From Terfezia claveryi (taxonomy: Eukaryota > Ascomycota > Pezizomycetes > Pezizales > Pezizaceae), in contig WHUX01000460.1 of assembly GCA_015179025.1 (NCBI GenBank), forward strand, positions 1 to 25,026: 25,026 nt of DNA, in the 5' to 3' direction. The notes under the pieces were generated by a model. The model had not been told where the DNA came from. It did no database searches and saw only the letters and a program-made list of their open reading frames with translations. Position numbers and translations under genes: made by a program. Below are positions 1 through 10,520 of this stretch, in pieces (positions within the stretch are counted from its first letter, which is position 1; every line of letters begins with the position of its first letter).

Positions 1-828
1 CTGTTCTACTCGGGAAGCCTAGTCAATGAATTCGTCAAGGGTTTTGGCTTCCGGGAGGCTGACCATGGCCTGCTGGATTTCGTTATTTAGCCCTTCCTAG
101 AATTGCTCCAGTTTGGACTGGTCATTCCATCGGACCTCCACCGCCAATCTCGAGAATTCTGCCACATAAGTGTACAGATTGGTGTTTTTCTGCCTGAGGG
201 CTCGGAGGGCTCTACTGGCAGTGCCAACGGCATCGGGATCCCCGAACGCCCTATCCAGGACTGTGAAAAGGGCCGAGATATCGTCAAGCTTGATCCCAGT
301 TTCAAGGACATATAGCTAGATCTGGTCACAAGCTTTCCCCTCCAGCAAGGCGAAAACATATGCCAGTTGATGTTGTTCTGACGGGAATCTGGCAGAATCC
401 CCGTTCAGCTTGAGATTGATAGCATTTTTCCAGGCTCATAGGCGAACCTGGTCCCCGTTGAACTTGGGGGGTGTTGGAATGCTTTCGGTCTTGTTGCTAC
501 TGGCTGCTGTTGGTATTGCAAGGTTCCCTAGAGCGTGGCTGAGGTTTTGGACCATAGTCCATTCGCTGGCCAGGGCAAGGTTCAGATGGTCGAGATCGGC
601 CTGGAGGACCGTGATCTCTTCATCAGCGGATCTCAATTTTTGTTCAGGCACGGCCAGGCTGTTTTCAGCCACGGCCAGGCTGTTGCCGAGTTTAGCCCCA
701 ATGGCATCCATGGCCTCGAAGATGTCGATGATTTCTCGATGGTAGGCATTCAACTCGTTCAAGCCTGAGGGTATGGGGGAGCTCCTCCAGGTTTGAAACC
801 TCACAGCGGGTAGAGGGATTCCGGACAT
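1..828 (-). pseudogene. gypsy element A gag fragment (broken, runs off the window)
   Basis: This is the capsid (gag) region of a Ty3/gypsy LTR retrotransposon, read leftwards and cut by the window edge. The start is the ATG at 828, just inside the LTR. An N-terminal coiled-coil-like part (heptad-like leucines, with the duplicated phrase SLAVAENSLAVPE) leads to PPKFNGDQVRL, the usual entry to the retrotransposon gag domain. ALLEGKACDQI, LFTVLDRAFGDPDAVGTA, YVAEFSRLAVEVRWNDQSKL and EGLNNEIQQAM follow, as in the Retrotrans_gag family. Four in-frame stops break it: TGA at 436-438 (a CGA would give TGA) and TAG at 316-318, 97-99 and 19-21 (CAG or TGG sites). The frame is otherwise continuous, so this is point-mutation decay and not rearrangement. 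Protease and pol should lie left of the window. The family call is firm; the exact start is less so. Confidence 0.8.
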
Positions 829-864
829 GACAGCATACCAGTTGGTCGATAAGATCCAACGTAG

Positions 865-1401
865 TGTAACGATGGCTCTGGGGGCAAGGTGACCAAGAGG
901 TATGCTGGGGCAAGAGCAAGGCTAGGATAACACACACGTAGGAATGCTACATGTGTGACTAGGGGGAGGTTGAGACGGGAGGCAAGGGCGAGAGGCAAGA
1001 GGGGCAGAGGGCAAGGGATACGAGACACGCGGAAGCAGTTGCCGCATATATCAAGGGAAGCAGCTAGGCTGCAAACACAAGGCGAGGCAAGGCAAGGACA
1101 GGAGGTTCGCAGGGTGGACAGCAGGGCTACAGAGTTGAGGCGAGACAAGGAGGTGCACAAGGGAGATGCACCAATGTGGAGAGAAGCAAGGCCCTGTATT
1201 AGATATACAAGATGTTGGATGGGGATCCAACAAGAGGGCGGAGAGAGCAAGCTATATATACAGGCAGGCTTCCTTCCTAGCCAAGGCCACCGGAAGGAAT
1301 AAGGTTCCCGAGACCCCTTATCTCAGGAACTGAGATAACCACAATATTCAATAGGAAATAACAGTAATAACGTACTAGGCTAGGGAGGGACGGTTATGAC
1401 A
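865..1401 (-). repeat. 5' LTR of gypsy element A
   Basis: This stretch lies directly upstream of A's gag. On the minus strand it opens with TGTCATAACCGTCCC at 1401, a TG-type LTR end as is common in fungal gypsy elements. A TATA box (TATATATAG on the minus strand, 1252-1260) lies about 140 nt in and would separate U3 from a CT-rich R/U5. The element-side end is not certain. TTACA near 869-873, just before TTGGATC, is a candidate, so the left coordinate is approximate. Bases 1402-1406 (GAGTA) would be one copy of the target duplication; the partner lies outside the window. Confidence 0.55.
1252..1260 (-). promoter_or_regulatory. TATA box in LTR A
   Basis: An isolated TATATATAG lies about 140 nt inside the LTR and upstream of the pyrimidine-rich leader, where the promoter of an LTR retrotransposon is expected. 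The assignment rests on position and sequence only. Confidence 0.45.
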
Positions 1402-1798
1402 GAGTACAAAATTGAACACTAAGTAAACATAGGTGCTAACTTAAGAAAATCTATCAATATGTCAGTCTATGGCCTGCTTGGTACATGTAATAGGGTTACG
1501 AGTCCAAGTGGCACCTTGTTGCAATACTTTGTCCGTTGACAAGTATCACAACTTCTGATATAGTCCTTAGTTGGTTCTGCAAACGACTAGCAATCATATT
1601 GGTCAGTAAGATATTTCATCATTTTTTCAATGCCACCATGAGTGATTGCTTCATGTGTATCTTTAATAACCAATTCGAGATAGTTCTTACCTTCGATATT
1701 AAAAGTAGAGGGCAAGACTAGTCTCCATTATCCTTATCGGTTCTTGATATACAAAAATCCATTTTTTCTTCTATAATCCTTATAGTTCACAAAGGTAT
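1402..1798 (-). pseudogene. gypsy element B integrase: zinc domain and start of core
   Basis: This encodes the N-terminal H2C2 zinc-binding domain of a retroviral-type integrase: DTHEAITHGG, then IRSCDTCQRTKY, then the entry to the catalytic core at SRP-stop-TDILIDFLKLAP. The first catalytic aspartate is the D of IDFL. The frame stops matching an integrase exactly where LTR A begins (1401/1402), so element A inserted into the core and the other two acidic residues lie left of the window. Internal TAG/TAA codons sit where family members carry Q or W; for example the TAG after SRP stands at the usual RPW tryptophan. Comparison with element C's integrase (RP-stop-GSIAMDFLSIEP) shows the same layout. 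Confidence 0.75.
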
Positions 1799-3159
1799 CA
1801 TAGTAGTTCTTCCAGATAGGACATACTCTCATGTATGATTGATATGCGGCTTTCATACCTGTACCTTGGTCAAGCCAATGTGTAATGAAGTAGTCCTTGT
1901 CGTCCTCCCATCCGTTGCTGATGTGTTTCTCTTCAATGAGCTTGTTAAGGGTTAGTTCAATCCTTATATTGAAGTCATTGATTGTGGGTTTCTTCTCCTT
2001 ACATATCGAAGCATTATGTCCTAAGAACTTACAGAAATTATAATGCAGTCTGAAGGTTTTGGTGTCCTAAATAAAAGAGGGTGAATCTTCGTCAATGGCT
2101 ACTTGCTTATTAGAATGAGTGGTGACGGCCATAGTGTCGATTGGAATTGCGTTACTACTACTAGCGGTTGCAGCTGGTTGTTGAGGTGCATTCCATAGTT
2201 GTTGTGGGGCAATAGGAGTATTCATGATCTCCTGTTCTATTTGTTGGATACTCATTTGTTCAGTAGAGTTACTGAACTGAATGTTAGGTTGGAGAGTGTG
2301 GTATGTTGGTTTGTTGGTGATCCATCTTTTTGCTCATTCTCTGATTTCTTGGATAGCTTCTTTGCAGCTAAGAGCTTGTGAAGGTGGATAAGCTGGTGTT
2401 TGTTGTACTGGTGCTAGTTCCTTTTGAGTCTCATTTGCGGATATGAGATACGCAATACGAGTCATAAGGAATTCCTTCTCCTTCTTAAGAACTGAGGCTG
2501 ACAGGTCATAGTTCAAACTGCCATATCTATGGTGATTGCAAATTGTACATGTTTCGACGGTAAACATATAGTTGTTTATGGCATGGGAGCTGCCATGAGC
2601 TAGACAGTAAAAATCTCAGCAAAAGGACCAGTACATCCTTTTATATTGTTACAAATTGCTATGAGCCAGGTCGATAGCAATTTCCTTCGCTTCTTCAGGA
2701 GAGAGAGATTTTTGTTGAACATTTTCAAAAGATGGAGGCCTATATCTTAGTCCAAGAACTGTTAAAGGTTTGTTCTTATTTATATTGGGTATACGATCAT
2801 ACCTGCTGAAAACTTCTTCTAGTATGGTAGATAGAGTCTTATCATCTGAGGATTCTTCTTCCTTCATCATGTCATATTTGCTTTCTTTGTCTGGAATGCC
2901 CTTGAAGTATAGACAGAAGATATGGTGTCCAAGTTCTTCAGCTCTTCTACGACATTTGTTGAAGTTGCAGTCAACATACTTGAAATTGATAGCTTCGTGA
3001 GAAACCATATTGTTCTGAGTGGATGTTTCTAGTAAGTAGAAAGTCTTTAAAGCGTTAGTAGAGATGTTGTGGTTGTAGGTGTGGTTAGGAGGATCAATGC
3101 TGTTGGAAATATAATTGTCCTTGGCAGTGGGAGTATCCAAGTATTTATGCTTTCTTGAT
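1799..3159 (-). pseudogene. gypsy element B spacer between RNase H and integrase
   Basis: About 450 codons of mostly open minus-strand frame link RNase H to integrase, far longer than the short tether usual in Ty3/gypsy pol. The longest open piece (2649-3140) is rich in N, K, E and S (for example RRRAEELGHHIFCLYFKGIP and SPEEAKEIAIDLAHS). A second piece (2334-2567) has CTICNHHRYGSLNYD. A third is Q/A/T-rich (2067-2255). Near 2000-2060 there is YNFCKFLGHNASIC, a CCHC knuckle whose first cysteine is tyrosine, as a TGT-to-TAT change would give. It belongs to B by orientation and by continuity with both flanks. Its function is unknown; the knuckle suggests nucleic-acid binding. Confidence 0.55.
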
Positions 3160-3535
3160 AGAGTGTCTACTATTAAATTTTCTTTTCCTGTAGTGTGCTA
3201 TATGTCTGTATTAAATTCCATTAGGTAATCTTGCTATCGCCTCAATTTTTGACTTGCAGATGTTTGAGTATGGAAAGTTACTAATGGTTTGTGGTCTGTA
3301 ATAATAGTGAACTTGTAACTTCTTAATTGTGCTTCAAAAAATTTTAATGAGTCAATAATCGCTAATAATTCCTTTTGAAAAGTAGGATAATTGAGTTATA
3401 CTGGATTAAATTTTCTAGAGTGGAAGCATGATGGTCTGATATACGTCAATGGTCCTTAACCTATCTAAGATCCTAGTCCTACATCACTAGTATTACAGAC
3501 TAAATATTTGGGTTTAGTAGATTCATTATTCTAAG
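3160..3535 (-). pseudogene. gypsy element B RNase H
   Basis: This is the RNase H domain of the pol polyprotein, which removes RNA from the RNA/DNA hybrid. Readable motifs in order: KPKYLVCNTSDVGLGS, CFHSRKFNPV, YPTFQKELLAIIDSLKFFEA, FTIITDHKPLVTF, then ENLIVDTLSRKH at the end. The carboxylates expected for catalysis (TSD, KEL, TDH and VDTLSR) are still present. At least six TAG/TAA codons interrupt the frame, after ILKP, GLGS, GLGS-stop-IG, FNPV, KLRR and NTDI. Each sits at a place where Q or W is expected, so a single C-to-T or G-to-A change explains each. It continues directly from the reverse transcriptase upstream. Confidence 0.85.
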
Positions 3536-4450
3536 GTTTTAAAATATGTGAGGAATTCATGAGTTGCTTAAGTTTTTCAAATGCTGTATTATGAGTATCT
3601 GTCCATTCCCATTTCTTTGTTTCTCCTTGCAGTTCTGACAGGGTGCTTGCATACGACGCTAAATTAGGAATAAATCTGCTGAGATAATTAACAATTCTAA
3701 GGAATCCTCTAAGATCCTTTTTTCTTGTAAGAGTTGGAAATGTTAATATAATAGTCCTCTTCTTCAGGTCTACATATAATCTATCTAATGTCAAAACGTG
3801 TCCTAAGATTTCCAATCTTGTAGTAAAGAACTAGCATTTGCTTTCTTTGAGATAGAATTTCTTGTCTTGTAGGTGTTGAAGTACTTTCTTCAATAATTCT
3901 ACATGTTCTTTATACGTTTTAGAGAATATAATAATATTATCAATATAGATGATTAAATTTTTATAGACTATATCTTTAAAAATTTCATGCATAATGCGAA
4001 CTATAGTAGCAGGTGTGTTACGATCCCCTTGTTGCATAACTCTACTTCTGAAATATCCTATGTGATATAAAAAGGTAGAGTGTTCCTCAGATTCTTTATT
4101 GTTCCTGATATTAAAAAATCCATCGGCTAAGTCGAGCTTAGTCCAAATGGGATTCTCTGCTACTAGTTCAATTGCTTCATTAATATCCGGCAATGGGGTG
4201 TAGTCTGGTTCGACAGCTAAATTGCAGTCTCTACAGTCATTGACATATCTGGCTTCTTCCGGTTTATCTCGTTTAGGGATAGAGAACATAACTACAACAT
4301 TTGTGTCATTTTCTACTTTATATATACGACCTGATACTTCTTTTTCGACTAACTTGTTATGGATTTGTTGTCTAAATCGATGTCCTGAGGGTCGCCATTT
4401 TGGTATTCAAGTAGCTCCTGCTTTTGGTTTAATAGAGTGATTAATCTTTC
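3536..4450 (-). pseudogene. gypsy element B reverse transcriptase
   Basis: This is the polymerase domain of a Ty3/gypsy element. Motifs read leftwards from 4450: PKWRPSGHRFRQQIHNKLVE, VMFSIPKRDK, KLDLADGFFNIR (first catalytic D), YFRSRVMQQGD, ATIVRIMHEIFKD, IIYIDNIIIFS, then LEILGHVLTLDRLYVD and DLRGFLRIVNYLSRFIP of the thumb/connection. The catalytic box should be YIDD and reads YIDN, a G-to-A change that removes an essential metal ligand. A TAG after KESKC splits the frame at about 3828-3830. The copy cannot be active. The fit to the gypsy-type polymerases of fungi is clear. Confidence 0.9.
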
Positions 4451-4689
4451 TTAGTGGCGGTAATTCTTATGGAATTGTCTTAAGAAATAATAAGAGAAAC
4501 TCCATTATAGGGTTGCATTGTTTTGGTACCATAGAAACAGCTGTCACAAGTTCTCTTTCTGGATTGGTTTCTTCTACGTCACTAATATTTTCCTAATTAT
4601 CTGGTTCACTATAATCTGTAACTGATTCATAGCTGACCTGTGTATACACTGATCTTATACTATTCGCCATGGTTCTAGATCCCTTCCAT

Positions 4690-5090
4690 ATACTTAGCTG
4701 GAATCATGGAATGTTTTCTGGTTGAATAGTAACTAGTTCCTAATGGGCAGGAATTATTGCTTGCACTTTGCTGAGAGCAGGTTCTCCTAGTATCATATCC
4801 CATCCAGTCAAATGAGCTACATAGAATATTCATTCTTCTACATAACCTATCCAATCAAGTTTAATAGTACAAGCTTTGTCTATTGTTCTTTCTGAGCCTT
4901 TCATTGCAGTATTTAATGATTTCTTCTCGATACTCTTAGTCAGTATTTTGTATAGGTGTACAAATTGAGAATTAATTAAGTCTCCTCCCTTTGTTTGGAG
5001 ATCAATTAAAGCTAGTGCAGGGTGTTTATTAGCTTTAATGAATACCTTGCTAAAATCTGGTACCTGTTTTGACAAGGGTTGTTTCTTGAT
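4690..5090 (-). pseudogene. gypsy element B aspartic protease
   Basis: This is the retropepsin-like region between gag and reverse transcriptase. The open piece 4830-5075 contains PALALIDLQTKGGDLINSQF. The aspartate of ALID takes the place of the usual D-[ST]-G aspartate; the following residues are LQTKGG. I recall a related fungal clade with DPQTKGGD at this place, so the L may come from a C-to-T change in a proline codon. Downstream are TIKLDWIGYVEE and, past a stop, FYVAHLTGWDMILGEPAL, the second half of the protease fold. The domain is assigned from position and these motifs. The absence of a plain DSG/DTG is noted and lowers confidence. Confidence 0.65.
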
Positions 5091-5181
5091 TTTATCCTTG
5101 TTGTTTTTATCCTTAGTGGCTATCAGTATAGCTAAATCTTGTATGGCTGTATGTATGGGTACCTTATTTTGTCGTTTCCTA

Positions 5182-5226
5182 CAGTCCTTGTAGGAGTGTC
5201 CAGGGTTTCAACACCATAGACATTTC
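5182..5226 (-). other. CCHC zinc knuckle at the end of element B gag
   Basis: The minus strand reads KCLWC-stop-NPGHSYKDCRK, which fits C-x2-C-x4-H-x4-C, the nucleocapsid knuckle that binds element RNA. The TGA after the second cysteine is one change away from TGG or CGA. Its place, after the capsid and before the protease, is the normal one in gypsy elements. Confidence 0.7.
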
Positions 5227-6299
5227 TTGTCTCTAATTAATTACATCTTCATCTTCTGATCCAACATTTTTGTGATAGTGTCCCAATCTGAGTCCTTCTA
5301 TTTTACTGTGTTGGGTTTGGAGTTGGGATTGCTACTAGGATTAAATCCTGTTTTTGTCTTTGATTCTGGTCCCTATGGACCATGACTCCGATTTTCATTC
5401 TGAGGGTGTTGTCATTGGGAGTATTTGTTGTCAGTGGTAGGGCAATATCTTTCTTAAAGCTTCATATGACTTCACTTGATGCACGAGCTGATCATATGAC
5501 CATTCTTCTTTGATTAAAGGAATTAATGTAGCTGACATATATGGTGGCAGCTGATTAAGAAACTTTCTTCTTTTTACTTCCTGCGATATTGATTGTTTGC
5601 TATTCTTGTCAATCAATTTGATTTGCATTTCAGTAAGCCAGTTGGCAAACTGTTTAATTCCTATGTGACGTCTGTCCTTGTATGGTGTGGCTGTCTCCCA
5701 TCATTTCCATAAAATGTCCTTACTAGTAGAGGGTATCAGAAAGTCCCTTAGTGCTAGTATAAATCTAAAGAATATTGTATTCTTTCCTTTTTCTCTTAGG
5801 AATTGATTATAAGTAGTGAGCGCACTTCCTTCCATTCTGAATCCAACAATTTCCAAAGCTGAAGCACCTTCCAAACCTATTCCTTTGATAATAAACCAAT
5901 GTTGTATTTCTGTAGCCCAAGAGTTAAAATATTGTGAGTCTTGCCATTTTTTGTCTTCTCCTCTTATTTTTTCTGGTAGATCAATCTTTATTCCTTTTAA
6001 AGCATTCGTTGCTTCATAGTTACCCATTGTAACCATTCCTGTTGTAGATTCCCATTGCTGGTGTTCAATTAATTTTTCTTGTTTGGGTTTTCTTTTAAGA
6101 GTTTGACTTGCAACTGATGATGCCTTATCAGAGTCCGAGCTATTATCTCTGCTATTATCGGGGTCTCATCCTCCTCCTTGCGTTTTCTGCTTCTGTTGGC
6201 ATTAGAAACGATTGCAGTTTGCCTTTGTGGCCCCCGACGCCCGCGATGTTCAAAAGACAAACTGAGTGTTAACGGCACAGTGCGGAAGGCTGTTGTCAC
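5227..6299 (-). pseudogene. gypsy element B gag, C-terminal (capsid) part
   Basis: Two open pieces in one frame (6036-5701 and 5628-5431), joined by a short broken stretch, encode the capsid region: VTMGNYEATNALKGIKIDLP, DSQYFNSWATEIQHWFIIKG, RMEGSALTTYNQFLREKGKN and, further on, KRRKFLNQLPPYMSATLIP and EEWSYDQLVHQVKSYEAL. The latter are typical of gag helices that precede the knuckle. Upstream the same frame continues through an S/D-rich linker (DNSRDNSSDSD) to about 6250, with a TGA near 6170. It then fades out where the inverted repeat begins near 6300. The N-terminal part seems to resume beyond that repeat, at 11140-12480. Stops are again mostly TAG/TGA at Q, R or W sites. Confidence 0.7.
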
Positions 6300-6884
6300 T
6301 CGGGCGCCTCTCCCTCACGGCGTGCACCTCATGGCCAGTTGTTAATGCGATCCATGCAGTGATGCTGTACCCTCGGGCTTTGCGCCCTAGAGTTTAGCAT
6401 TCTAGAACAGCGCCCTGGCGCCCTATCTTGTGCATCCGCGCCCTTAAGCTGTATACTATTTCTGCCCCTGGGCCCCAATCCATAGTCATGCAATGTCTAG
6501 GTGCTATAAGAGTGCAGTATGCCTCTGTAACGTAGGTGTGCGCCCTGGCACAACTACCTAACAGGCAACATGTCCACTCTACTTGGCGCACATGGAGAAT
6601 AATGGTAATAGCAGCCAGGCAAATGCACCCAGGTAGAGAGGGGCAGTCAGGCAAAGGCAGCCAGGTATAAGCAATACATTGCATACACTGTGTGAACTTG
6701 AGCTTCTATATATACTGATGAGCCATATTTGTACTTTCACCGAACCATTCCATCATAGATCCCACTAGGACTCTGTCCTATGCAGGTGCCTCCCATAATC
6801 CAGCCGTTCTCAGACCTCAGCAGGCTGCAAAGTAGTAACTGCCCTCGCTGATGTAGTTATCCACTGCCACGAGCAACCCCTAGT

Positions 6885-8035
6885 AGTAGTGCAATTAGCT
6901 AAGCAGTCCCACAGAGTCCGCGGATTTGCTGGCGAGTCTACGTATATGGCTATGTCTGTGTATATTGATAGGAGATATATCGGGAGTGTCCTAAGAGCAA
7001 TTAGCTAGGCAGTCCTACAGCGAATTTGCTAGCGAGTCTACGTACCTAGCTATGTCTGTGCATATTGATAGGGGATATTTTGGGAGTGTACTTGCAGAGT
7101 CCTAAAAGCAATTAGCAATGCCCTCACATGGAGTCCGCTAGGCGAGTTAACTTACCTAGCTATGTCTGTGCATATTAATAGGGCATATCTCGGGAGTGTA
7201 CTTACGGAGTCCTAAGAGCAATTAGCAATGCCCTCACATAGAGTCCGCTGGTTTTTTGGTGAGTTCACTTACCTAGCTATGTCTGTAATTGATAGGGGAT
7301 ACCTCAGGAGAGTACTTGCGGAGTCCTAAGAGCAATTAGCAATACCTCCACATAGAGTCCGCTGGTTTTCTAGTGAGTTCACATACCTAGCTATGACTGT
7401 GAATATTAATAGGAGATATCTCGGCAGAGTCCTAAGAGAAATTAGCAATGCCCTCACATGGAGTCTGCTGGTTTTCTGACGAGTTCATATACCTAGCTAT
7501 GCCTGTGTCTGCACATATAGATTGGGGATATCTCGCAACTGCACTTTGGGTGTCCTAAGAGCAATTAGCAATGCCTCTACATAGAGTCTGCTGGTTTCTG
7601 GCGAGTTCACGTACCTAGCTATGCCTGTGTCTGCACACATAGATTGTGGATATCTCGCAACTGCACTTTGGGCATCCTAAGAGCAATTAGCAATACCTTC
7701 ATATAGAGTCCGCTGGTTTTTGGCAAGTTCAGTACCTAGCTATGCCTTCTCTGCACACATACATTGGAGATATCTCGCAACTGCACTTTGGGCATCTTAA
7801 GAGCAAATAAGCAATACCTCCACATAGAGTCCGCTGGTTTCTGGCGAGTTTACGTACCTAGCTATGCCTATGTCTGTGCACATAGATTGGGGATATCTCG
7901 CAACTGCACTTTGGGCATCCTAAGAGCAATTAGCTAGGCCTTCATATAGAGTCTGCGGGTTGTCTGGCGAGTTTACGCACCTGGCTATGTCTGCGCATAT
8001 AGATGGGGGATATCTCGAGAGTGTACTGGGGGAGT
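6885..8035 (+). repeat. Left-arm ~115-bp tandem array (about 10 copies)
   Basis: Each copy carries the landmarks GAGTTCACGTACCTAGCTATG, TGTCTGTGCATATTGATAG, GGGGATATCTCG and CCTAAGAGCAATTAGCAATG, in this order with small variations. The CTATG landmark recurs near 6944, 7050, 7158, 7277, 7391, 7498, 7620, 7741, 7862 and 7985, giving spacings of about 105-125. Later copies have a variant with GCAACTGCACTTTGGG, so two sub-types occupy the outer and inner parts of the array. There is no continuous reading frame. Confidence 0.85.
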
Positions 8036-8334
8036 CCTAACCTCAGTGCTGGCTGCTTGACCTTCTGCCGACTACTAGTTGGCTGCATTATATATCATAC
8101 TTGTGAAAAGAGGGGGTGCACGTGCTTTTGTATTCTGTTGGTTCGCACAGCCCTGGAAATATGTCGGTTGACGCAGCCAGGAAATATGTGTTGATTAGTC
8201 AAAAGGCAGATTTGCGTATGCTGGTGTGACAGATCAGCACATGCATGTTTCAGGCCACATAAGCCCGCCAGCCGTGGGTTTACCGAAGTAGATAATAGGT
8301 GCACTGATGGCGGGCTTGTTCATATGGACTTGTG
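8036..8334. repeat. Left-arm unique inner segment
   Basis: About 300 bases of unique sequence lie between the two left-arm arrays. They are matched in inverted orientation by about 8990-9290. Short open frames exist on both strands, but none has a recognisable domain or is clearly preserved in the other arm. I see no gene here. Confidence 0.7.
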
Positions 8335-8695
8335 CTTGTGAGAAACTCATGCTTTTGGAGATATATATATATATATGTGAGAAACTCATGCTTTTGGAGA
8401 CTTATATATATATATGCGAGAAACTCATACTTTTGGAGATATATATATATATATGCGAGAAACTCATGCTTTTGGAGATATATATATATATATGCGAGAA
8501 ACTCATGCTTTGGAGATATATATATATATATGCGAGAAACTCATGCTTTTGGAGATATATAGAGAAATGCATGCATTCACGGGCATATATATATATATGT
8601 GCAAGAAACTCATACTTTTGGAGATATAGAGAAATGCATGCATTCACGGGCAAGACTAATATATATGCATAGACGAGAAACTTATGCATTGGCAG
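8335..8695 (+). repeat. Left AT-rich ~39-bp array next to the axis
   Basis: About eight copies of GAGAAACTCATGCTTTTGGA, each followed by a run of AT dinucleotides, with a period of about 39. Two copies are separated by an inserted phrase with GAAATGCATGCATTCACGGG. The apparent proteins here (YIYIYARNSCFW-like) are translations of the repeat and are not genes. Confidence 0.85.
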
Positions 8696-8724
8696 CCTCT
8701 AGATCTATATGGAATCTATCTATA

Positions 8725-8990
8725 AGCCTCAAAAGTACGAGATTCTTGCATATATACTAATAAGCCTCAAATATAGGAGATTCTCACATATATATATATA
8801 AGTCTCTAAAAGCATAAGTTTCTCGCAAATATATATATAAGTCTCCAAAAGCATGAGTTTCTCACATATATATATATATATCTCCAAAAGCACGAGTTTC
8901 TCACATATATATATATAAGTCTCCAAAAGCATGAGTTTCTCGCATATATATATATATATTTCCAAAAGCATGAGTTTCTCACAAATACAA
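8725..8990 (-). repeat. Right AT-rich ~39-bp array next to the axis
   Basis: Five clear and two worn copies of the same unit in inverted orientation (TCCAAAAGCATGAGTTTCTC between AT runs). It mirrors 8335-8695. Together they could extrude as a cruciform. Confidence 0.85.
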
Positions 8991-9289
8991 GTCAATATGA
9001 ACAAGCCCGCCATTAGTGCACCTATTACCCACTTCGGTAAACCTACAGCTGGTAGGCCTATATAGCCTGAAACATGCATGTGCTGATCTGTCACACCAGC
9101 ATGTGCAAATCTGCCTTTCGACCAATCAACATATATTTCCCGGCCGAGTCAACCGACATATTTCCAGGGCTGCGTGAACCAACAGAATACGAGAGTACGT
9201 GCACCCTCTCTTTTTACAGGTATGACATATAACGCAGCCAGCCAGTAGTCAGCGGAAGGTCAAGCAGCTAGCGCTGAGGTTAGGACTCC

Positions 9290-10520
9290 CCCAGTGCACT
9301 TTCGAGATATCCCCCATCTATATACGCAGATATAGCCAGGTACGTGAACTCGCCAGACAACCCATGGACTCTATGTAAAGGCCTAGCTAATTGCTCTTAG
9401 GACGCCCAAAGTGCAGTTGTGAGATATCCTCAATCTATGTGTGCAGACACAGGCATAGCTAGGTAGGTAAACTCGCCAGAAACCAGCGGACTCTATATGG
9501 AGGTATTGCTAATTGCTCTTAGAACACCTAAAGTGCAGTTGTGAGATATCCCTAATCTATGTGCATAGAGAAAGCATAGCTAGGTACTGAACTCGCCAGA
9601 AACCAGTGGACTCTATGTGAAGGTATTGCTAATTGCTCTTAGGATGCCCAAAGTGCAGTTGCGAGATATCCCCAATCTATGTGCGCAGATACAGGCATAG
9701 CTAGGTACATGAACTCGCCAGAAACCAGCGGACTCTGTGTGGAGGCATTGCTAATTACTCTTAGGACGCCCAAAGTGCAGTTGCAAGATATCCCCAATCT
9801 ATATGCGCAGATACAGGCATAGCTAGGTATGTGAACTCGCTAGAAAACTAGCAGACTCCATATGAGGGCATTGCTAATTTCTCTTAGGACTCCGCCGAGA
9901 TATCCCCTATCAATATTCACAGACATAGCTAGGTATGTGAACTCGCTAGAAAACCAGCGGACTCTATATGGAGGCATTGCTAATTACTCTTAGGACTCTA
10001 CAAGTGCCCTCCTGAGGTATTCCCTATCAATTATAGACATAGCTAGGTAAGTGAACTTGTCAGAAAACCAGTGGACTCTATGTGAGGGCATTGCTAATTG
10101 CTCTTAGGACTCCGCAAGTGCACTCCCAAGATATGCCCTATCAATATGCACAGATATAGCTAGGTAAGTGAACTCGCCTAGCGGACTCTATGTGAGGGCA
10201 TTGCTAATTGCTTTTAGAACTCTGCAAGTGCACTCCCGAGATATCCCCTATTAATATACATAGATATAGCTAGGTACGTGGACTTGCTAGCAAATTCGCT
10301 CTAGGACTGCCTAGCTAATTGCTCTTAGGACACTCCCGAGATATCCTATATCAATATGCACAGACATAGCTAGGTATGTGGACTTGCTAGCAAATTCGCT
10401 GTAGGACTGCCTATCTAATTGCTCTTAGAACACTCTCGAGATATCCCCTATCAATATGCATAGACATAGCTAGGTACTAGACTCACCAGCAAATCCATAG
10501 ACACTGTAGGACTGCCTAGC
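9290..10520 (-). repeat. Right-arm ~115-bp tandem array (about 11 copies)
   Basis: This is the inverted counterpart of the left array. The landmark TAGCTAGGTA (or a close form) recurs near 9331, 9456, 9576, 9696, 9816, 9926, 10040, 10155, 10268, 10366 and 10464. The same two sub-types occur in mirrored order, with the GTGCAGTTG variant next to the axis. The arms therefore match copy by copy, not just by unit. Confidence 0.85.

Noticed and set aside
801..1302. Open frames of 115-149 codons inside LTR A
   Set aside because: They lie in a CT-rich LTR leader, on both strands, with no domain and no link to gag's frame.
8307..9094. Open frames of 70-120 codons over the AT-rich arrays
   Set aside because: They exist on both strands and in several frames, and are translations of the ~39-bp repeat (YIYIYARNS-like).
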